Counted from the first letter of the stretch, positions 47,518 to 57,187 are shown. The stretch: 64,000 nt of DNA from Streptomyces sp. R28 (GCF_041052385.1 NZ_CP163439.1:3337001-3401000); one strand, 5' to 3'. Numbers and translations: made by a program. Notes: generated by a model from the letters alone, not told the origin.

Positions 47518-49904
47518 TCCTGCCCCACCGCCTTTGCCGCCGCGCGGGGTGTGACCCGCCAGCGCCGGTCCCCCAGGAGTTCCTTGAGGTGCGACTGCCG
47601 GGCGACGATGTTCTTGAAGTGGGTGTAGAAGACCGTCGAGATCAGTGCGTGGCGCCAGAACCAGCCGCGCCTGGCGCGCAGTTCGGGCAGGGCGAGCCGG
47701 CCCGCGAACGCCGTCTGGACGAATCCGGCCGAGAGGGTGAAGGCGAAGGCGAGCAGGCATGCCGGGGTGGCCCAGTCGACACGGTCCGCGCCGCCCGCGC
47801 GGACCGCCGAGTGGAGCAGGATCGGCAGGATCTGCAGCGACAGCCACGGCTGCACCTCGCGCCAGCCCAACAGCACCACGAGCCCCGTCTTCTGACGGCG
47901 CGTGAAGGACGGCGACCGCAGTGCCTGCCCCAGGTGCCGCAGCGACACCTGCAGCCAGCCCTGTGCCCAGCGGGAGCGCTGGTTCCACAGGGGCTTGAGA
48001 CGGGTGGGCGCCAGCTCCCGCGAGATCAGCGTCCGGTCGCTGGCGATCCGCGCACCCTCGCTCAACGCGCGTAGCGTCGAGTCGATGTCCTCCGTCAGCA
48101 TCGAGCCGTGCATCCGGATACGGGCCAGCAGGTCGGTGCGCCAGAAGCCGTTGGAACCGCCGAAGATGCCGAAGCCGTACAGGCGGGTCCGGCCGGGGTG
48201 GCTGACGGCGTAGATCGCCTCGAACTCGGCGGCCACCTGCCGGGCCACCCAGGAGCTGTCGCCGTTGCGGATCACACAGTGGCCCTGGACCACGTCGTAG
48301 CCGTGGGACAGCCAGTCCCAGGCGTGACGGAAGGCGTCTGGCGCGGGATGGTGGTCGGCGTCGAAGATGCCGACGAATTCGCCGCGCACGCGGCTGACGG
48401 CGGCGTTCACGTTCTGCGCCTTGGATGTGCTGCCGGCCACCGGAAGCAGCACCAACCGCCGGTCGCGGCGGGCGATTTCGCGCAGGGTGTCCTCGACCGG
48501 CAACGCGTGGGGCGTGTTGTAGGCGAGGACGATCTCCAGGTCGTTCGGGTAGTCGAGGCGCAGGAACGACTCGACGGTGTCGACGATCGTCGCGGCCTCG
48601 TTCGGCAGGTACGCGGCGATCACCGCGCTCGCGGGCGGGTACGGCTGCGCGGGCGCCGCGGGCCGGGTGGGCGCGTCGAGCGCGAAGAGGCATTCGAGGA
48701 GGATCAGCGCGGCGGACAGGACCAGTCCGGCGACCACGGCCCAGTAGACCACCGAAGCCACGTCCCAGCCCAGCACCGCGTAGGCCTGCTCGTACAGCGC
48801 GAACGGCACGCCCACGCCGACCAGCAGCGCGAGCAGCGGGGAAAGGGCCAGCAGCAGCGGTCGTACGACCTTCTTGGCGCGGCGGCGTGGGGTGGCGGCC
48901 CGCATCCACGGCTCGTAGCGGACGGGCCGCAGATCGCGGTGGCGCAGCGCCTCGGCGACGGCGTCGGCGGCCTGCCCGACGGCCCGTTCGGCGAGCCGTT
49001 CGGTGGGCCTGGCGTCGGCGTCCGCGAGGGGCAGCCAGCCGACGGCAGGGGTCAGCCGTACGTTCTCGTCGGCGACCACGAACCGGGTGCCGGCCACGGC
49101 GGAGGCGAACTCGGTCAGTGCGCGCCGGGCCGTCTCCTCGTCCACGCCGGGCATGAGGACGAGGAGCCGCCCTTCCTCGTCCCAGCCGAGCCGGTCGCTG
49201 CCGTTGCCGAGCCGCTCGGCGACCCCGGCGAGGCGTTCGGCGACCTCGCGGCGCACCCGTGCCCCGAACCGTTCCTCCAGCGCGTCCGCCTCGGCCACGC
49301 CGACCACCGCGAGGACGCCGTCGCGACGTCCGGGACGGCTTTGGGGGCGGCGCAGTTCGCGGTCGAGTTCGGCGTGGAAGTGGGGGGCGGAGTACAGACC
49401 GGTGCGCGGGTCGAGGGCCAGCCGGTCGACGGGGACCGGGACGCGGTGCAGCTTGGCCGCGATCCGGGCCGACAGCTCGACGGGGTCGGCGGCCTCCGGC
49501 AGGCAGTCGTCGGCGCCGCTGCGCAACAGCCTTGCCACACCGGCGGGTTCACGGTCGGTGGTGACCATGACGAGGGGCAGGACCTGGCCTTGGGGCGCGG
49601 TGCGTATCTCCTGTACGACGGCCACCGCCTGTTCGACGCCGCCGTGCCCCTCGAGGGCGACGATCGCGTCGGGCGGCGCCTGCTGGACGCTGCGGCCGAC
49701 GTCACCCGGGACGGCGTGGGTGACCGCGTAGCCGGTGGATTCGAGGGTGCGGGTGAGCTTTTCACGCCGGGGGCCGGGGGTGCCGACCGCGAGGATGTGG
49801 CGGTGCGGGGGTGCTGATTGCTCGTCCGGTTCGTCGAACTCCTTTGTGGGAGGGCAGGCGAGAGCGTTCCGGGGCGCGGGTGAGCGCCTCAGTTCGGTGT
49901 GCAT
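47514..49904 (-). CDS. Receiver-like / GGDEF-like / GT2 membrane glycosyltransferase fusion
   Basis: A 796-residue protein. The N-terminal region (30-150) resembles a response-regulator receiver (RHILAVGTPGPRREKL, VVQEIRTAPQGQVLPLVMVTTD, GADDCLPEAADPVELSARI). The next part (160-290) resembles a degenerate GGDEF domain (DPRTGLYSAPHFHAELDREL, GWDEEGRLLVLMPGVDEETA) without an intact GGDEF signature. It is followed by two spans and a GT2 domain (DADHHPAPDAFRHA, TEDIDSTLRAL, QRSRWAQGW) and C-terminal spans. Polysaccharide synthase with an inactive signalling front end is likely. The start at ATG 49904 is preferred because a direct-repeat operator at 49947-49974 overlaps the longer form. Confidence 0.8.
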   Translation of the reverse strand: MHTELRRSPAPRNALACPPTKEFDEPDEQSAPPHRHILAVGTPGPRREKLTRTLESTGYAVTHAVPGDVGRSVQQAPPDAIVALEGHGGVEQAVAVVQEIRTAPQGQVLPLVMVTTDREPAGVARLLRSGADDCLPEAADPVELSARIAAKLHRVPVPVDRLALDPRTGLYSAPHFHAELDRELRRPQSRPGRRDGVLAVVGVAEADALEERFGARVRREVAERLAGVAERLGNGSDRLGWDEEGRLLVLMPGVDEETARRALTEFASAVAGTRFVVADENVRLTPAVGWLPLADADARPTERLAERAVGQAADAVAEALRHRDLRPVRYEPWMRAATPRRRAKKVVRPLLLALSPLLALLVGVGVPFALYEQAYAVLGWDVASVVYWAVVAGLVLSAALILLECLFALDAPTRPAAPAQPYPPASAVIAAYLPNEAATIVDTVESFLRLDYPNDLEIVLAYNTPHALPVEDTLREIARRDRRLVLLPVAGSTSKAQNVNAAVSRVRGEFVGIFDADHHPAPDAFRHAWDWLSHGYDVVQGHCVIRNGDSSWVARQVAAEFEAIYAVSHPGRTRLYGFGIFGGSNGFWRTDLLARIRMHGSMLTEDIDSTLRALSEGARIASDRTLISRELAPTRLKPLWNQRSRWAQGWLQVSLRHLGQALRSPSFTRRQKTGLVVLLGWREVQPWLSLQILPILLHSAVRAGGADRVDWATPACLLAFAFTLSAGFVQTAFAGRLALPELRARRGWFWRHALISTVFYTHFKNIVARQSHLKELLGDRRWRVTPRAAAKAVGQE

Positions 49905-49946
49905 GTATGTGGGTCCAATCCTGTTCGGATGTGGGGGGAGGACCTT

Positions 49947-49974
49947 TTGTCGGTACGTACGCGTTGTCGGTACG
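49947..49974. promoter_or_regulatory. 11-bp direct repeat upstream of the GT2 gene
   Basis: TTGTCGGTACG occurs at 49947-49957 and 49964-49974 (17-bp period), about 43-70 bp before the GT2 start in the leftward direction. Candidate regulator site. Confidence 0.5.
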
Positions 49975-50106
49975 CGCAAGTAGCCTCACCGGGCGCTGTG
50001 ACACCACACCTGTGCCGATGTAAAACGTTCATTGCCTTTGCGTGACCATGCCAAGGAGATGAGGGAATCGCGTGCCCGAGTGTGAGGGCACCGCGCAGCG
50101 TGGAAC

Positions 50107-50820
50107 CTAGGGCTGGTTTTCCCCGTCCGGCTCCCAGTCCAGCAACCGCACCTTCGCGACCGTACGGACATGCCGGCGCATGGCGGCGGCCGCCCGTGCG
50201 GGGCGGCCTTCCGCGATCGCGTCCAGGATGGCCTGGTGCTGGGCGAGGGAGCGGGCCGGGCGGTGGGGCTGGCGGAGGGACTCGGTGCGGCTCTCGGCGA
50301 TCTGGCCGGCGATGGAGCGCATGAACTCGGCGAGGATGCTGCTGTGTGCGGCGGCGGTGACCGCGGCGTGGAAGAGGCGGTCGCCCTCCACTCCGTGGCC
50401 GTCGCCCTCGATCTCCTTCGCCATGTGCGCGAGGGCCGACCGCATCGCCGCGAGATCCTCCTCCGTGCGCCGCTCGGCGGCCAGTTCGGCGAGTTTGGTC
50501 TCCAGCGCCTCGCGGGCCTCCAGGACGTCGGGGAGGCGCCGACGACGCTCGACCATCCGCTCCACCGGCTCCACGTCGAGGCTGTCCCGCACGAGGTACG
50601 TGCCGCCCCCGTGCCGCACCTCCACCAGGCCCTGCACCTCCAGGACCACGATCGCCTGCTTCACGGAGGCCCGGCTGACCCCCAGCCGCTGGGCGAGGTC
50701 GCGCTCGGTCGGCAGCCGGTCCCCGGCGCCGAGTCCGCCCTCGGTGACGTAGGCGCGGAGCCGGTCGAGCACCTGCTCGTAGAGGCGCTGCTTGGTCATG
50801 GGGCGCAGGGCATCGGTCAC
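50107..50820 (-). CDS. GntR/FadR-family transcriptional regulator
   Basis: A 237-residue GntR regulator. The winged HTH is at residues about 10-75 (RLYEQVLDRLRAYVTEG, LPTERDLAQRLGVSRASVKQAIVVLEVQGLVEVRHGGGTYL) and an FCD effector domain follows (LEAREALETKLAELAAER; metal-binding His in LFHAAVTAAAHSSILAEFM and HQAILDAI). GTG at 50820 with GGGGGA upstream. It is divergent from the transporter gene, and the 15-bp operator pair in the gap is probably its site. The likely ligand is a dicarboxylate such as malonate. Confidence 0.9.
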   Translation of the reverse strand: MTDALRPMTKQRLYEQVLDRLRAYVTEGGLGAGDRLPTERDLAQRLGVSRASVKQAIVVLEVQGLVEVRHGGGTYLVRDSLDVEPVERMVERRRRLPDVLEAREALETKLAELAAERRTEEDLAAMRSALAHMAKEIEGDGHGVEGDRLFHAAVTAAAHSSILAEFMRSIAGQIAESRTESLRQPHRPARSLAQHQAILDAIAEGRPARAAAAMRRHVRTVAKVRLLDWEPDGENQP

Positions 50821-50871
50821 GGGGTCCCCCCTCTCGCCCGGAGCGTAACACCGGGGCCGGTGAGTGGTCGG

Positions 50872-50960
50872 GTGGCTGAGCCAATTTCTGTGCGCCCCCT
50901 TGACGTGCCGTCCCCGCGCGCCCACGCTAACCAGCCAGCAGACCGAATTGGCTCAGCCAC
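50872..50960. promoter_or_regulatory. 15-bp inverted operator pair in the matC/gntR gap
   Basis: GTGGCTGAGCCAATT at 50872-50886 is exactly complementary to AATTGGCTCAGCCAC at 50946-50960, separated by 59 bp. Each arm contains its own near-palindrome (TGGCT-N-AGCCA). Two identical half-operators flanking the divergent promoters suggest cooperative or looping repression by the GntR protein. Confidence 0.8.
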
Positions 50961-51016
50961 TTGGCCACTGCCGCCCGTGCTCACAACCGCTCCGGGACCC
51001 AAAGACGGGAGCCCGT

Positions 51017-52378
51017 ATGTCCCCCGAACTCATCTCGATCCTCGTCCTCGCCGTGGTGTTCGTCATCGCCACCACCCGCTCGATCAACATGGGCGCGCTC
51101 GCCTTCGCCGCCGCCTTCGCGGTCGGCACCCTGGTCGCCGACCTCGACGCGGACGGCATCTTCGCCGGCTTCCCCGGCGACCTCTTCGTCGTCCTCGTCG
51201 GCGTCACGTACCTCTTCGCCATCACCCGGGCCAACGGCACCACCGACTGGCTGGTGCACGCCTCCATCCGGCTCGTACGGGGCCGGGTGGCGCTCATCCC
51301 CTGGGTGATGTTCGCCCTCACCGGCGCGCTCACCGCGATCGGCGCCGTGAGCCCCGCCGCCGTGGCGATCGTCGCGCCGATCGCGCTGAGCTTCGCCGCG
51401 CGCTACGGGATCAGCCCGTTGCTGATGGGCGCGATGGTCGTGCACGGCGCCCAGGCCGGCGGCTTCTCGCCGATCAGCATCTACGGCTCGATCGTCAACG
51501 GCATCGTCGAGCGCGAGAAGCTGCCCGGCAACGAGGTCACGCTGTTCCTGGCCTCCCTCGTCGTCAACACGGTCATCGCGGGCGTCGTGTTCGTCCTCTT
51601 CGGCGGGCTGAAGCTGTGGGCGCAGGGGGCGGTGGACCCGGACGACCGGCCGGAGGGCCGAGAGGACTCCGGGGACTCCGACGGCTCCGGCGGCTCCGAC
51701 GGCGAGCCCTTGCCGGCCGACGGAGGCACCGGCACCGCCACCGTCACCCGCCCCGCCCCCACCCCGGTCGCCACACCCCGCCTCACCCCCGCCCGCACCG
51801 CCACCCTCCTCTCCCTGGTCGCCCTCGTCGTCGCCGTCCTCGCCTTCGACCTGGACGCCGGCCTGACCGCGATCACGCTCGCCGTCATCCTCAGCACCGT
51901 CTGGCCGGACGACAGCCGCAAGGCGGTCGGCGAGATCGCCTGGCCCACCGTGCTGCTGATCTGCGGTGTGCTGACGTACGTCGGTGTACTGGACGAGATG
52001 GGCACCATCACCTGGGCCGGCGAGGGCGTCAGCGGCATCGGCGTACCGCTGCTGGCCGCCGTACTGCTCTGCTACATCGGCGCGATCGTCTCCGCGTTCG
52101 CCTCGTCCGTCGGCATCATGGGCGCGCTCATCCCGCTGGCCGTGCCGTTCCTGGCGCAGGGCGAGATCGGGGCGGTCGGGATGGTGGCGGCGCTCGCAGT
52201 GTCGGCGACCGTCGTGGACGTGAGCCCCTTCTCGACGAACGGCGCGCTGGTGCTGGCCGCGGCACCGGACGTCGACCGTGAGCGTTTCTTCCGTCAGCTG
52301 ATGATGTACGGAGGGATCGTGGTGGCGGTGGTGCCCGCGGTGGTGTGGCTGGTGATGGTCGTGCCTGGCTGGGGGTAG
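51017..52378 (+). CDS. SLC13/MatC-like dicarboxylate (malonate) transporter
   Basis: A 453-residue transporter with about ten hydrophobic segments, a MatC-like N-terminus (SPELISILVLAVVFVIATTRSINMGALAFAAAF) and a central polar Asp/Ser/Gly linker (about 212-255) between two homologous halves. Features include AVSPAAVAIVAPIALSFAARYG and SATVVDVSPFSTNGALVLAAAP. Operon with matB and a carboxyltransferase gene points to malonate or methylmalonate uptake. ATG at 51017. Confidence 0.8.
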   Translation: MSPELISILVLAVVFVIATTRSINMGALAFAAAFAVGTLVADLDADGIFAGFPGDLFVVLVGVTYLFAITRANGTTDWLVHASIRLVRGRVALIPWVMFALTGALTAIGAVSPAAVAIVAPIALSFAARYGISPLLMGAMVVHGAQAGGFSPISIYGSIVNGIVEREKLPGNEVTLFLASLVVNTVIAGVVFVLFGGLKLWAQGAVDPDDRPEGREDSGDSDGSGGSDGEPLPADGGTGTATVTRPAPTPVATPRLTPARTATLLSLVALVVAVLAFDLDAGLTAITLAVILSTVWPDDSRKAVGEIAWPTVLLICGVLTYVGVLDEMGTITWAGEGVSGIGVPLLAAVLLCYIGAIVSAFASSVGIMGALIPLAVPFLAQGEIGAVGMVAALAVSATVVDVSPFSTNGALVLAAAPDVDRERFFRQLMMYGGIVVAVVPAVVWLVMVVPGWG

Positions 52379-52448
52379 GACGACGGACGACAGCAGCCGG
52401 TGTCCCTCGAACAGTTCCGGTGTCTCGAACACTTAAGGAGTACGACGC

Positions 52449-53900
52449 GTGTCCTCTCTCTTCCCGGCCCTGACGGGCGCTCCGGCGGAACGAGCCGCCC
52501 TGCGTTTCGGCGACCGTTCCCTGACGTACGGCGAGGCGGGCGCCGCCGCCGGTGCCCTCGCGGCACGCATCGGCGGGGCGGGCAGAGTGGCCGTCTGGGC
52601 GACCCCGGCGCTGGAGACCGCCGTGGCGGTACTGGCGGCGCTTCAGGCCGGTGTCGCCGCCGTACCGCTCAACCCGAGGTCCGGGGAGAAGGAGCTCGGG
52701 CACATCCTGTCGGACTGCGCGCCACAGGTGGTGCTGGCCGCAGCCGGAGATGAACTCCCTTCCGCTCTGGGCGACTTGGAGCGCGTCGACGTCGACGTGC
52801 ACGCCACCGGTCCCCGCCCCCTCCCTTCCCCTTCGGCGTCCGGCGAGGACCCCGCCCTGATCGTCTACACCTCCGGCACCACCGGCCCGCCCAAGGGCGC
52901 CGTGATCCCGCGCCGGGCCGTCGCGCACACCCTGGACGCGCTCGCCGACGCCTGGCAGTGGACCGGCGAGGACGTACTCGTCCACGGTCTGCCCCTGTTC
53001 CACGTCCACGGCCTGGTCCTCGGCATCCTCGGCCCGCTGCGCCGCGGCGGATCCGTACGGCACCTGGGCAGGTTCAGCACGGAGGGTGTGGCGCGCGAGC
53101 TGAACGAGGGCGCGACCATGGTGTTCGGCGTGCCGACGATGTACCACCGCATCGCCCAGGCGCTCCCCGAGGAACCGGGCCTGGCGCAGGCGCTGGGCAA
53201 GGCCCGCCTCCTCGTCTCGGGCTCGGCCGCGCTCCCCGTGCACGACCACGAGCGGATCACGGCCGCGACCGGGCAGCGGGTCGTCGAGCGGTACGGCATG
53301 ACGGAGACGCTCATGAACACCAGCGTCCGCGCGGACGGCGAGCCGAGGGCCGGGACGGTGGGCCTGCCGCTGCCGGGCGTGGAGCTGCGGCTCGTGGAGG
53401 AGGACGGGACGCCGATCACGTCGTACGACGGCGAGACCGTGGGCGAGATCCAGGTGCGCGGCCCGAACCTGTTCACCGAGTACCTGAACCGCCCCGACGC
53501 GACGACCGCCGCTTTCACGCAGGACGGCTGGTTCCGCACCGGCGACATGGCGGTACGCGACCCCGACGGCTACGTCCGGATCGTCGGCCGCAAGGCCACC
53601 GACCTGATCAAGAGCGGGGGTTACAAGATCGGGGCGGGCGAGATCGAGAACGCGCTCCTCGAACACGCGGGTGTGCGGGAGGCGGCCGTCACCGGCGAAC
53701 CGGACGCCGACCTGGGCGAGCGGATCGTGGCGTGGATCGTCCCGGCGGATCCCCAATCACCGCCCGCGGCAGAGGAGTTGGCGGACCACGTCGCCGCCCG
53801 CCTGGCCCCGCACAAGCGCCCGCGCAAGGTCCACTACCTCGACGCCCTCCCCCGCAACGACATGGGGAAGATCATGAAGCGGGCCCTGACCCATGACTGA
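52449..53900 (+). CDS. matB: Malonyl-CoA synthetase
   Basis: A 483-residue acyl-adenylate synthetase that makes malonyl-CoA (and methylmalonyl-CoA) from the acid, ATP and CoA. ATP motifs YTSGTTGPPKG near residue 140 and ERYGMTETLMN near 280 are present, with GFFRTGDMAVRDPDGY-type hinge and the catalytic Lys of NDMGKIMKR near the C-terminus. The sequence is close to MatB of S. coelicolor (SCO2444) as I recall it. GTG at 52449 with AAGGAG upstream. It supplies extender units for polyketides or malonate catabolism. Confidence 0.93.
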   Translation: MSSLFPALTGAPAERAALRFGDRSLTYGEAGAAAGALAARIGGAGRVAVWATPALETAVAVLAALQAGVAAVPLNPRSGEKELGHILSDCAPQVVLAAAGDELPSALGDLERVDVDVHATGPRPLPSPSASGEDPALIVYTSGTTGPPKGAVIPRRAVAHTLDALADAWQWTGEDVLVHGLPLFHVHGLVLGILGPLRRGGSVRHLGRFSTEGVARELNEGATMVFGVPTMYHRIAQALPEEPGLAQALGKARLLVSGSAALPVHDHERITAATGQRVVERYGMTETLMNTSVRADGEPRAGTVGLPLPGVELRLVEEDGTPITSYDGETVGEIQVRGPNLFTEYLNRPDATTAAFTQDGWFRTGDMAVRDPDGYVRIVGRKATDLIKSGGYKIGAGEIENALLEHAGVREAAVTGEPDADLGERIVAWIVPADPQSPPAAEELADHVAARLAPHKRPRKVHYLDALPRNDMGKIMKRALTHD

Positions 53901-55233
53901 GCGGCGCCTGTCGGCACGCGAGGTCATCGCGCGACTCGCCGACGACTCCACGTTCACCGAACTCCCAAACCCCGAAAGGCAGTCCGGGCCCGACGGCCCC
54001 CTCTCCTGGCAGGGCTACGGCGCCTCACGCGCGCGTGCCGCCGAGCGCACCGGCGAGGAGGAGTCGGTCGTCTGCGGCACCGCGAGCGTGGCGGGCACGC
54101 GGGCCGTGCTGCTGGCCTTCGAGTTCGGCTTCCTGGGCGGCTCCCTCGGCGAACGCACCGGGGACCGGCTGGAGGCGGCGTACGCGTACGCCCGCGCCCA
54201 CCGCCTCCCCGTCGTCCCGCTGGTCGCCACGGGCGGCAGCAGGATGCAGGAGGGCATGGTGGCGCTGACCCAGCTCCAGCGCGTGGCACGGCAGTCGGCG
54301 CTCACCCGGGAGGCGGGCCTGCCCCAGATCGCGGTCCTCCGCGACCCGACGACGGGCGGCGGCTGGGCCACCCTCGGCGCGGGCGCCGACGTCATCCTCG
54401 CCCTGCCCGGCGCCCAGGTCGGCTTCGCGGGCTCCCGGGTCCGCCCACCGGACGCGGATCCGACGGCGTACACGGCCGAGGCGCAGGTGGCGGCGGGGGC
54501 GGCGGACGCGGTGGTGCGGCCGGAGGAACTACGGGAGGTGCTGGGCCGCTGGCTGCGGTTGCTGGCGGGACCGCCCGCCCAGGAGGCCGCGGTACCCCAC
54601 GCCCTGGGCGCGCACGACCTGCCCGCCACGGGCTGGGACGCGGTTCGCCGCGCCCGCGCACCGCGACGCCCCCGCGCCGAGGCCTACTTGGACGCCTACT
54701 TCACCCATCGCGCCCCGATCAGCGGCGACCGCTGCGGGGGCGTCGACACCGAGGGCATGCTCTGCGGCTTCGGCGCGCACGAGGGCCGTACGGTCGCCTA
54801 CGCCGCCCAGACCGGCACCGCGACCCGCCCGGCCGGCTACCGCACCGCCGCCCGCCTGATCCGCTTCGCGGACCGGCTCGACGTCCCGGTGCTGACACTG
54901 GTGGACACGCCGGGCGCCGCCAATGACGCGGCGGCGGAGCGGCAGGGGGCGGGCGCCGCCATCGCCGACCTGTTCGGGGCGGTGGCCGCGGCCCGCGTCC
55001 CGATCACGACTGTGCTGATCGGTGAGGGCGGTTCGGGCGGCGCGCTGGCCTTGGCGGCACCGGGCAACACCTGGGCCACGCCGGACAGTTACTTCTCGGT
55101 GATCGCACCGGAGTGGGCGGCGGCGATCCTGAAGCGGGGGCCGGAGGAGGTGGAGGCGACGGCGGATCAACTCCGGATCCGGCCGCAGGATCTGGTGGAG
55201 CTGGGGGTGATCCGGGGAGTCGTCGAGGGGTAG
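53893..55233 (+). CDS. Carboxyltransferase-like (AccD/AccA-type) protein
   Basis: A 446-residue carboxyltransferase fold protein. The N-terminal half has FEFGFLGGSLGERTGDRLEAAYAYARA and LVATGGSRMQEG, and the C-terminal half has LVDTPGAANDAAAERQGAGAAIADLF and VLIGEGGSGGALALAAPG (oxyanion-forming Gly). It follows matB with an 8-bp overlap and no biotin carboxylase is adjacent. It may act as a malonyl-CoA decarboxylase-type or as a carboxylase subunit. The exact substrate is not assigned. Confidence 0.8.
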   Translation: MTERRLSAREVIARLADDSTFTELPNPERQSGPDGPLSWQGYGASRARAAERTGEEESVVCGTASVAGTRAVLLAFEFGFLGGSLGERTGDRLEAAYAYARAHRLPVVPLVATGGSRMQEGMVALTQLQRVARQSALTREAGLPQIAVLRDPTTGGGWATLGAGADVILALPGAQVGFAGSRVRPPDADPTAYTAEAQVAAGAADAVVRPEELREVLGRWLRLLAGPPAQEAAVPHALGAHDLPATGWDAVRRARAPRRPRAEAYLDAYFTHRAPISGDRCGGVDTEGMLCGFGAHEGRTVAYAAQTGTATRPAGYRTAARLIRFADRLDVPVLTLVDTPGAANDAAAERQGAGAAIADLFGAVAAARVPITTVLIGEGGSGGALALAAPGNTWATPDSYFSVIAPEWAAAILKRGPEEVEATADQLRIRPQDLVELGVIRGVVEG

Positions 55234-55248
55234 GGGACCTCCCGGGCC

Positions 55249-55292
55249 GCCGTTGGGCGCGGCAGGACGGAAACCGGGACAATCCCAACGGC
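55249..55292 (+). terminator. 9-bp inverted repeat after the mat cluster
   Basis: GCCGTTGGG (55249-55257) and CCCAACGGC (55284-55292) flank a 26-base loop between the carboxyltransferase and trypsin-like genes. Terminator or operator; no T-run. Confidence 0.4.
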
Positions 55293-55342
55293 CGTCCGGA
55301 ACAATGGGCATGCTCGACGGACGACGGTGTGACGGGGGCGTC

Positions 55343-57136
55343 ATGACAGGCCTGAAGGGTGCCGAGTGGCACGCCCGCATCGAGTGCGGGGGCAGGGTGT
55401 CCGGGGCGGGCTTCCTGGTGGCCCCGGACAAGGTGCTGACCTGTGCGCATGTCGTCGAGAACAGCGACGTGGGCCCGGTGACCGTGACCTTCCCGCAGCG
55501 CCCCGGGGACGCTCCGGTGGCCGCACGGGTCGTGGCGCACGGCGGCTGGGACGGCCGGGTCCACGAACTGGGCGATCTGGCTGTGCTGGAGCTGGACCGC
55601 GAGCCGGCCATCGCCCCCGCGTCGCTCGCCCCGGCCGACGTACCGCACGGCGACCGCAAGCTCGTGGCCTACGGGTTCCCGGCCGGGTACGACGACGACG
55701 GCACGATCGCCGAGTTCCGTACCGTCGCGGCGCAGTTGCTGATCAGCGGTGAGTGGGTCCAGCTGGAGGCCTGGAGCGGGCACGGCCAGCCACTGGCCGT
55801 CGGTTTCAGCGGCGCCGCGGTCACCCTGCTCGACACCGGCCAGGTCATCGGCATGGTCACGGCGGCGGCCGGCGCCCACGGCGTACGCACCGGCCGGATG
55901 ATGCCCACACACGTGCTGGCCCGCTACTGGCCCGACCTCAGCGCCCTCGTGCCGGTGCCGGGTTCCGGGCACGCGCGGGGAACACCGGGTCAGGGACCGG
56001 CGCACGTCGGCGGGGTACCGGGGCGGGACCTCGCGCATCCGTACGGCAGGCCGACCCCGTGCGCCCCCGCCCCGGCCTCCGGCCACCCCGACGGCCCCCG
56101 ACTGCGCGCCCTGGTGGAGAAGGCCGCCCGGGCCGGCCTCGACTGTGACCCGGTCCGGCTCTACGCCGGCGCGGCCGGGCCGTTCGATCCGTTGCCGCCT
56201 GCGGAAGGGTTCGGGTCCTTGTGGTCGGCGGCGTGGTTCGTGCTGTGCGAGGTGGACGACCCGGGCACCGTGACGCGGTTCGCCGACCGGCTCGACGCGC
56301 TGCTCACCGCCCCGCCCCCGGCCGAGACCGGCGCCATCCTCGTCGAGCTGGGCCACAGCGGCGCCGGTGACGACCTGGTGCGGGTCGAGGTGTCGGCGTA
56401 CAGCGCGGGGCGTCGGCATCCGGTCCCCGCGGAGACGGTCCCGAAGGCCCGGCTGTGCGCGTACGTCCAGGACCGTATCGAGGACGCCTTCTGTCATCTG
56501 ACGCCCGGCGCCGATGAGTTGATCGCCTTCGCGCTGCCCCGCGACTGGCTGGACTGGCCGGTCGACCGCTGGGAGAAGGGTCCCGACGACGCCACCCCGC
56601 TCGGCTGCGTCCACCCGGTGGTGGTCACCGACCACGCCCGGCGCAGAACCAGCACCCGGCACATCCTCACCAGCGTCTGGCAGCGCCTGGACTCCCGCAC
56701 CGGCGCCCGCGTGCACCGCGTCGGGTGTGGCGGCGCCGAGGACCCGAGGAAGCTCCGGCTGGCCTTGCTGCAGTCCGAGGTCTGCCTGGCGGGTTTCGGC
56801 GCGACGGCCCGTTCGGCCCGAACCCGCCCGCACTTCGAGGCGTCGCTCACCGCGCCGACGCCGGTGATCGTGTGGTCCCGACGGGGCTGCGACCCGGGGG
56901 AGGCCGACTGCGCGGGTAGCCACGACTGCCCCGGTACGGCGTTCCTGGACGCCCTCGACAGACTCGTCTCCTGTGTGCCGCCCGCCGAACTCCCGCGCCG
57001 CGTGCTGAGCCTGCGCCAGCACGCCGACGCGGAGGACGACCACTGGGCGCGTGACATCCAGCTCCTGTGGGACGACCCGCGCCGCTTCACCGACCCGCAC
57101 GCCACGGCCGTACACAGCCGGTCCCCCGTCGCCTGA
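55343..57136 (+). CDS. Trypsin-like protease with VMAP-type C-terminal region
   Basis: A 597-residue protein. Residues about 10-205 are a trypsin-like serine protease with His36 (LTCAHVVEN), Asp78 (LGDLAVLEL) and Ser156 (GFSGAAV), so the catalytic triad is complete. There is no signal peptide, so the protease is cytoplasmic. After a Pro/Gly linker the rest resembles the C-terminal regions of vWA-MoxR associated proteins (for example FALPRDWLDWPVDRWEKG and VCLAGFGATARSARTRPHFEAS). Start ATG at 55343. It heads the operon with the MoxR and SAV_2336 genes. Confidence 0.75.
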   Translation: MTGLKGAEWHARIECGGRVSGAGFLVAPDKVLTCAHVVENSDVGPVTVTFPQRPGDAPVAARVVAHGGWDGRVHELGDLAVLELDREPAIAPASLAPADVPHGDRKLVAYGFPAGYDDDGTIAEFRTVAAQLLISGEWVQLEAWSGHGQPLAVGFSGAAVTLLDTGQVIGMVTAAAGAHGVRTGRMMPTHVLARYWPDLSALVPVPGSGHARGTPGQGPAHVGGVPGRDLAHPYGRPTPCAPAPASGHPDGPRLRALVEKAARAGLDCDPVRLYAGAAGPFDPLPPAEGFGSLWSAAWFVLCEVDDPGTVTRFADRLDALLTAPPPAETGAILVELGHSGAGDDLVRVEVSAYSAGRRHPVPAETVPKARLCAYVQDRIEDAFCHLTPGADELIAFALPRDWLDWPVDRWEKGPDDATPLGCVHPVVVTDHARRRTSTRHILTSVWQRLDSRTGARVHRVGCGGAEDPRKLRLALLQSEVCLAGFGATARSARTRPHFEASLTAPTPVIVWSRRGCDPGEADCAGSHDCPGTAFLDALDRLVSCVPPAELPRRVLSLRQHADAEDDHWARDIQLLWDDPRRFTDPHATAVHSRSPVA

Positions 57137-57187
57137 CCCACCCAGGGACCGGACCCGTCAACGGAGAGCAACCGGAGAGAGCGCCCC

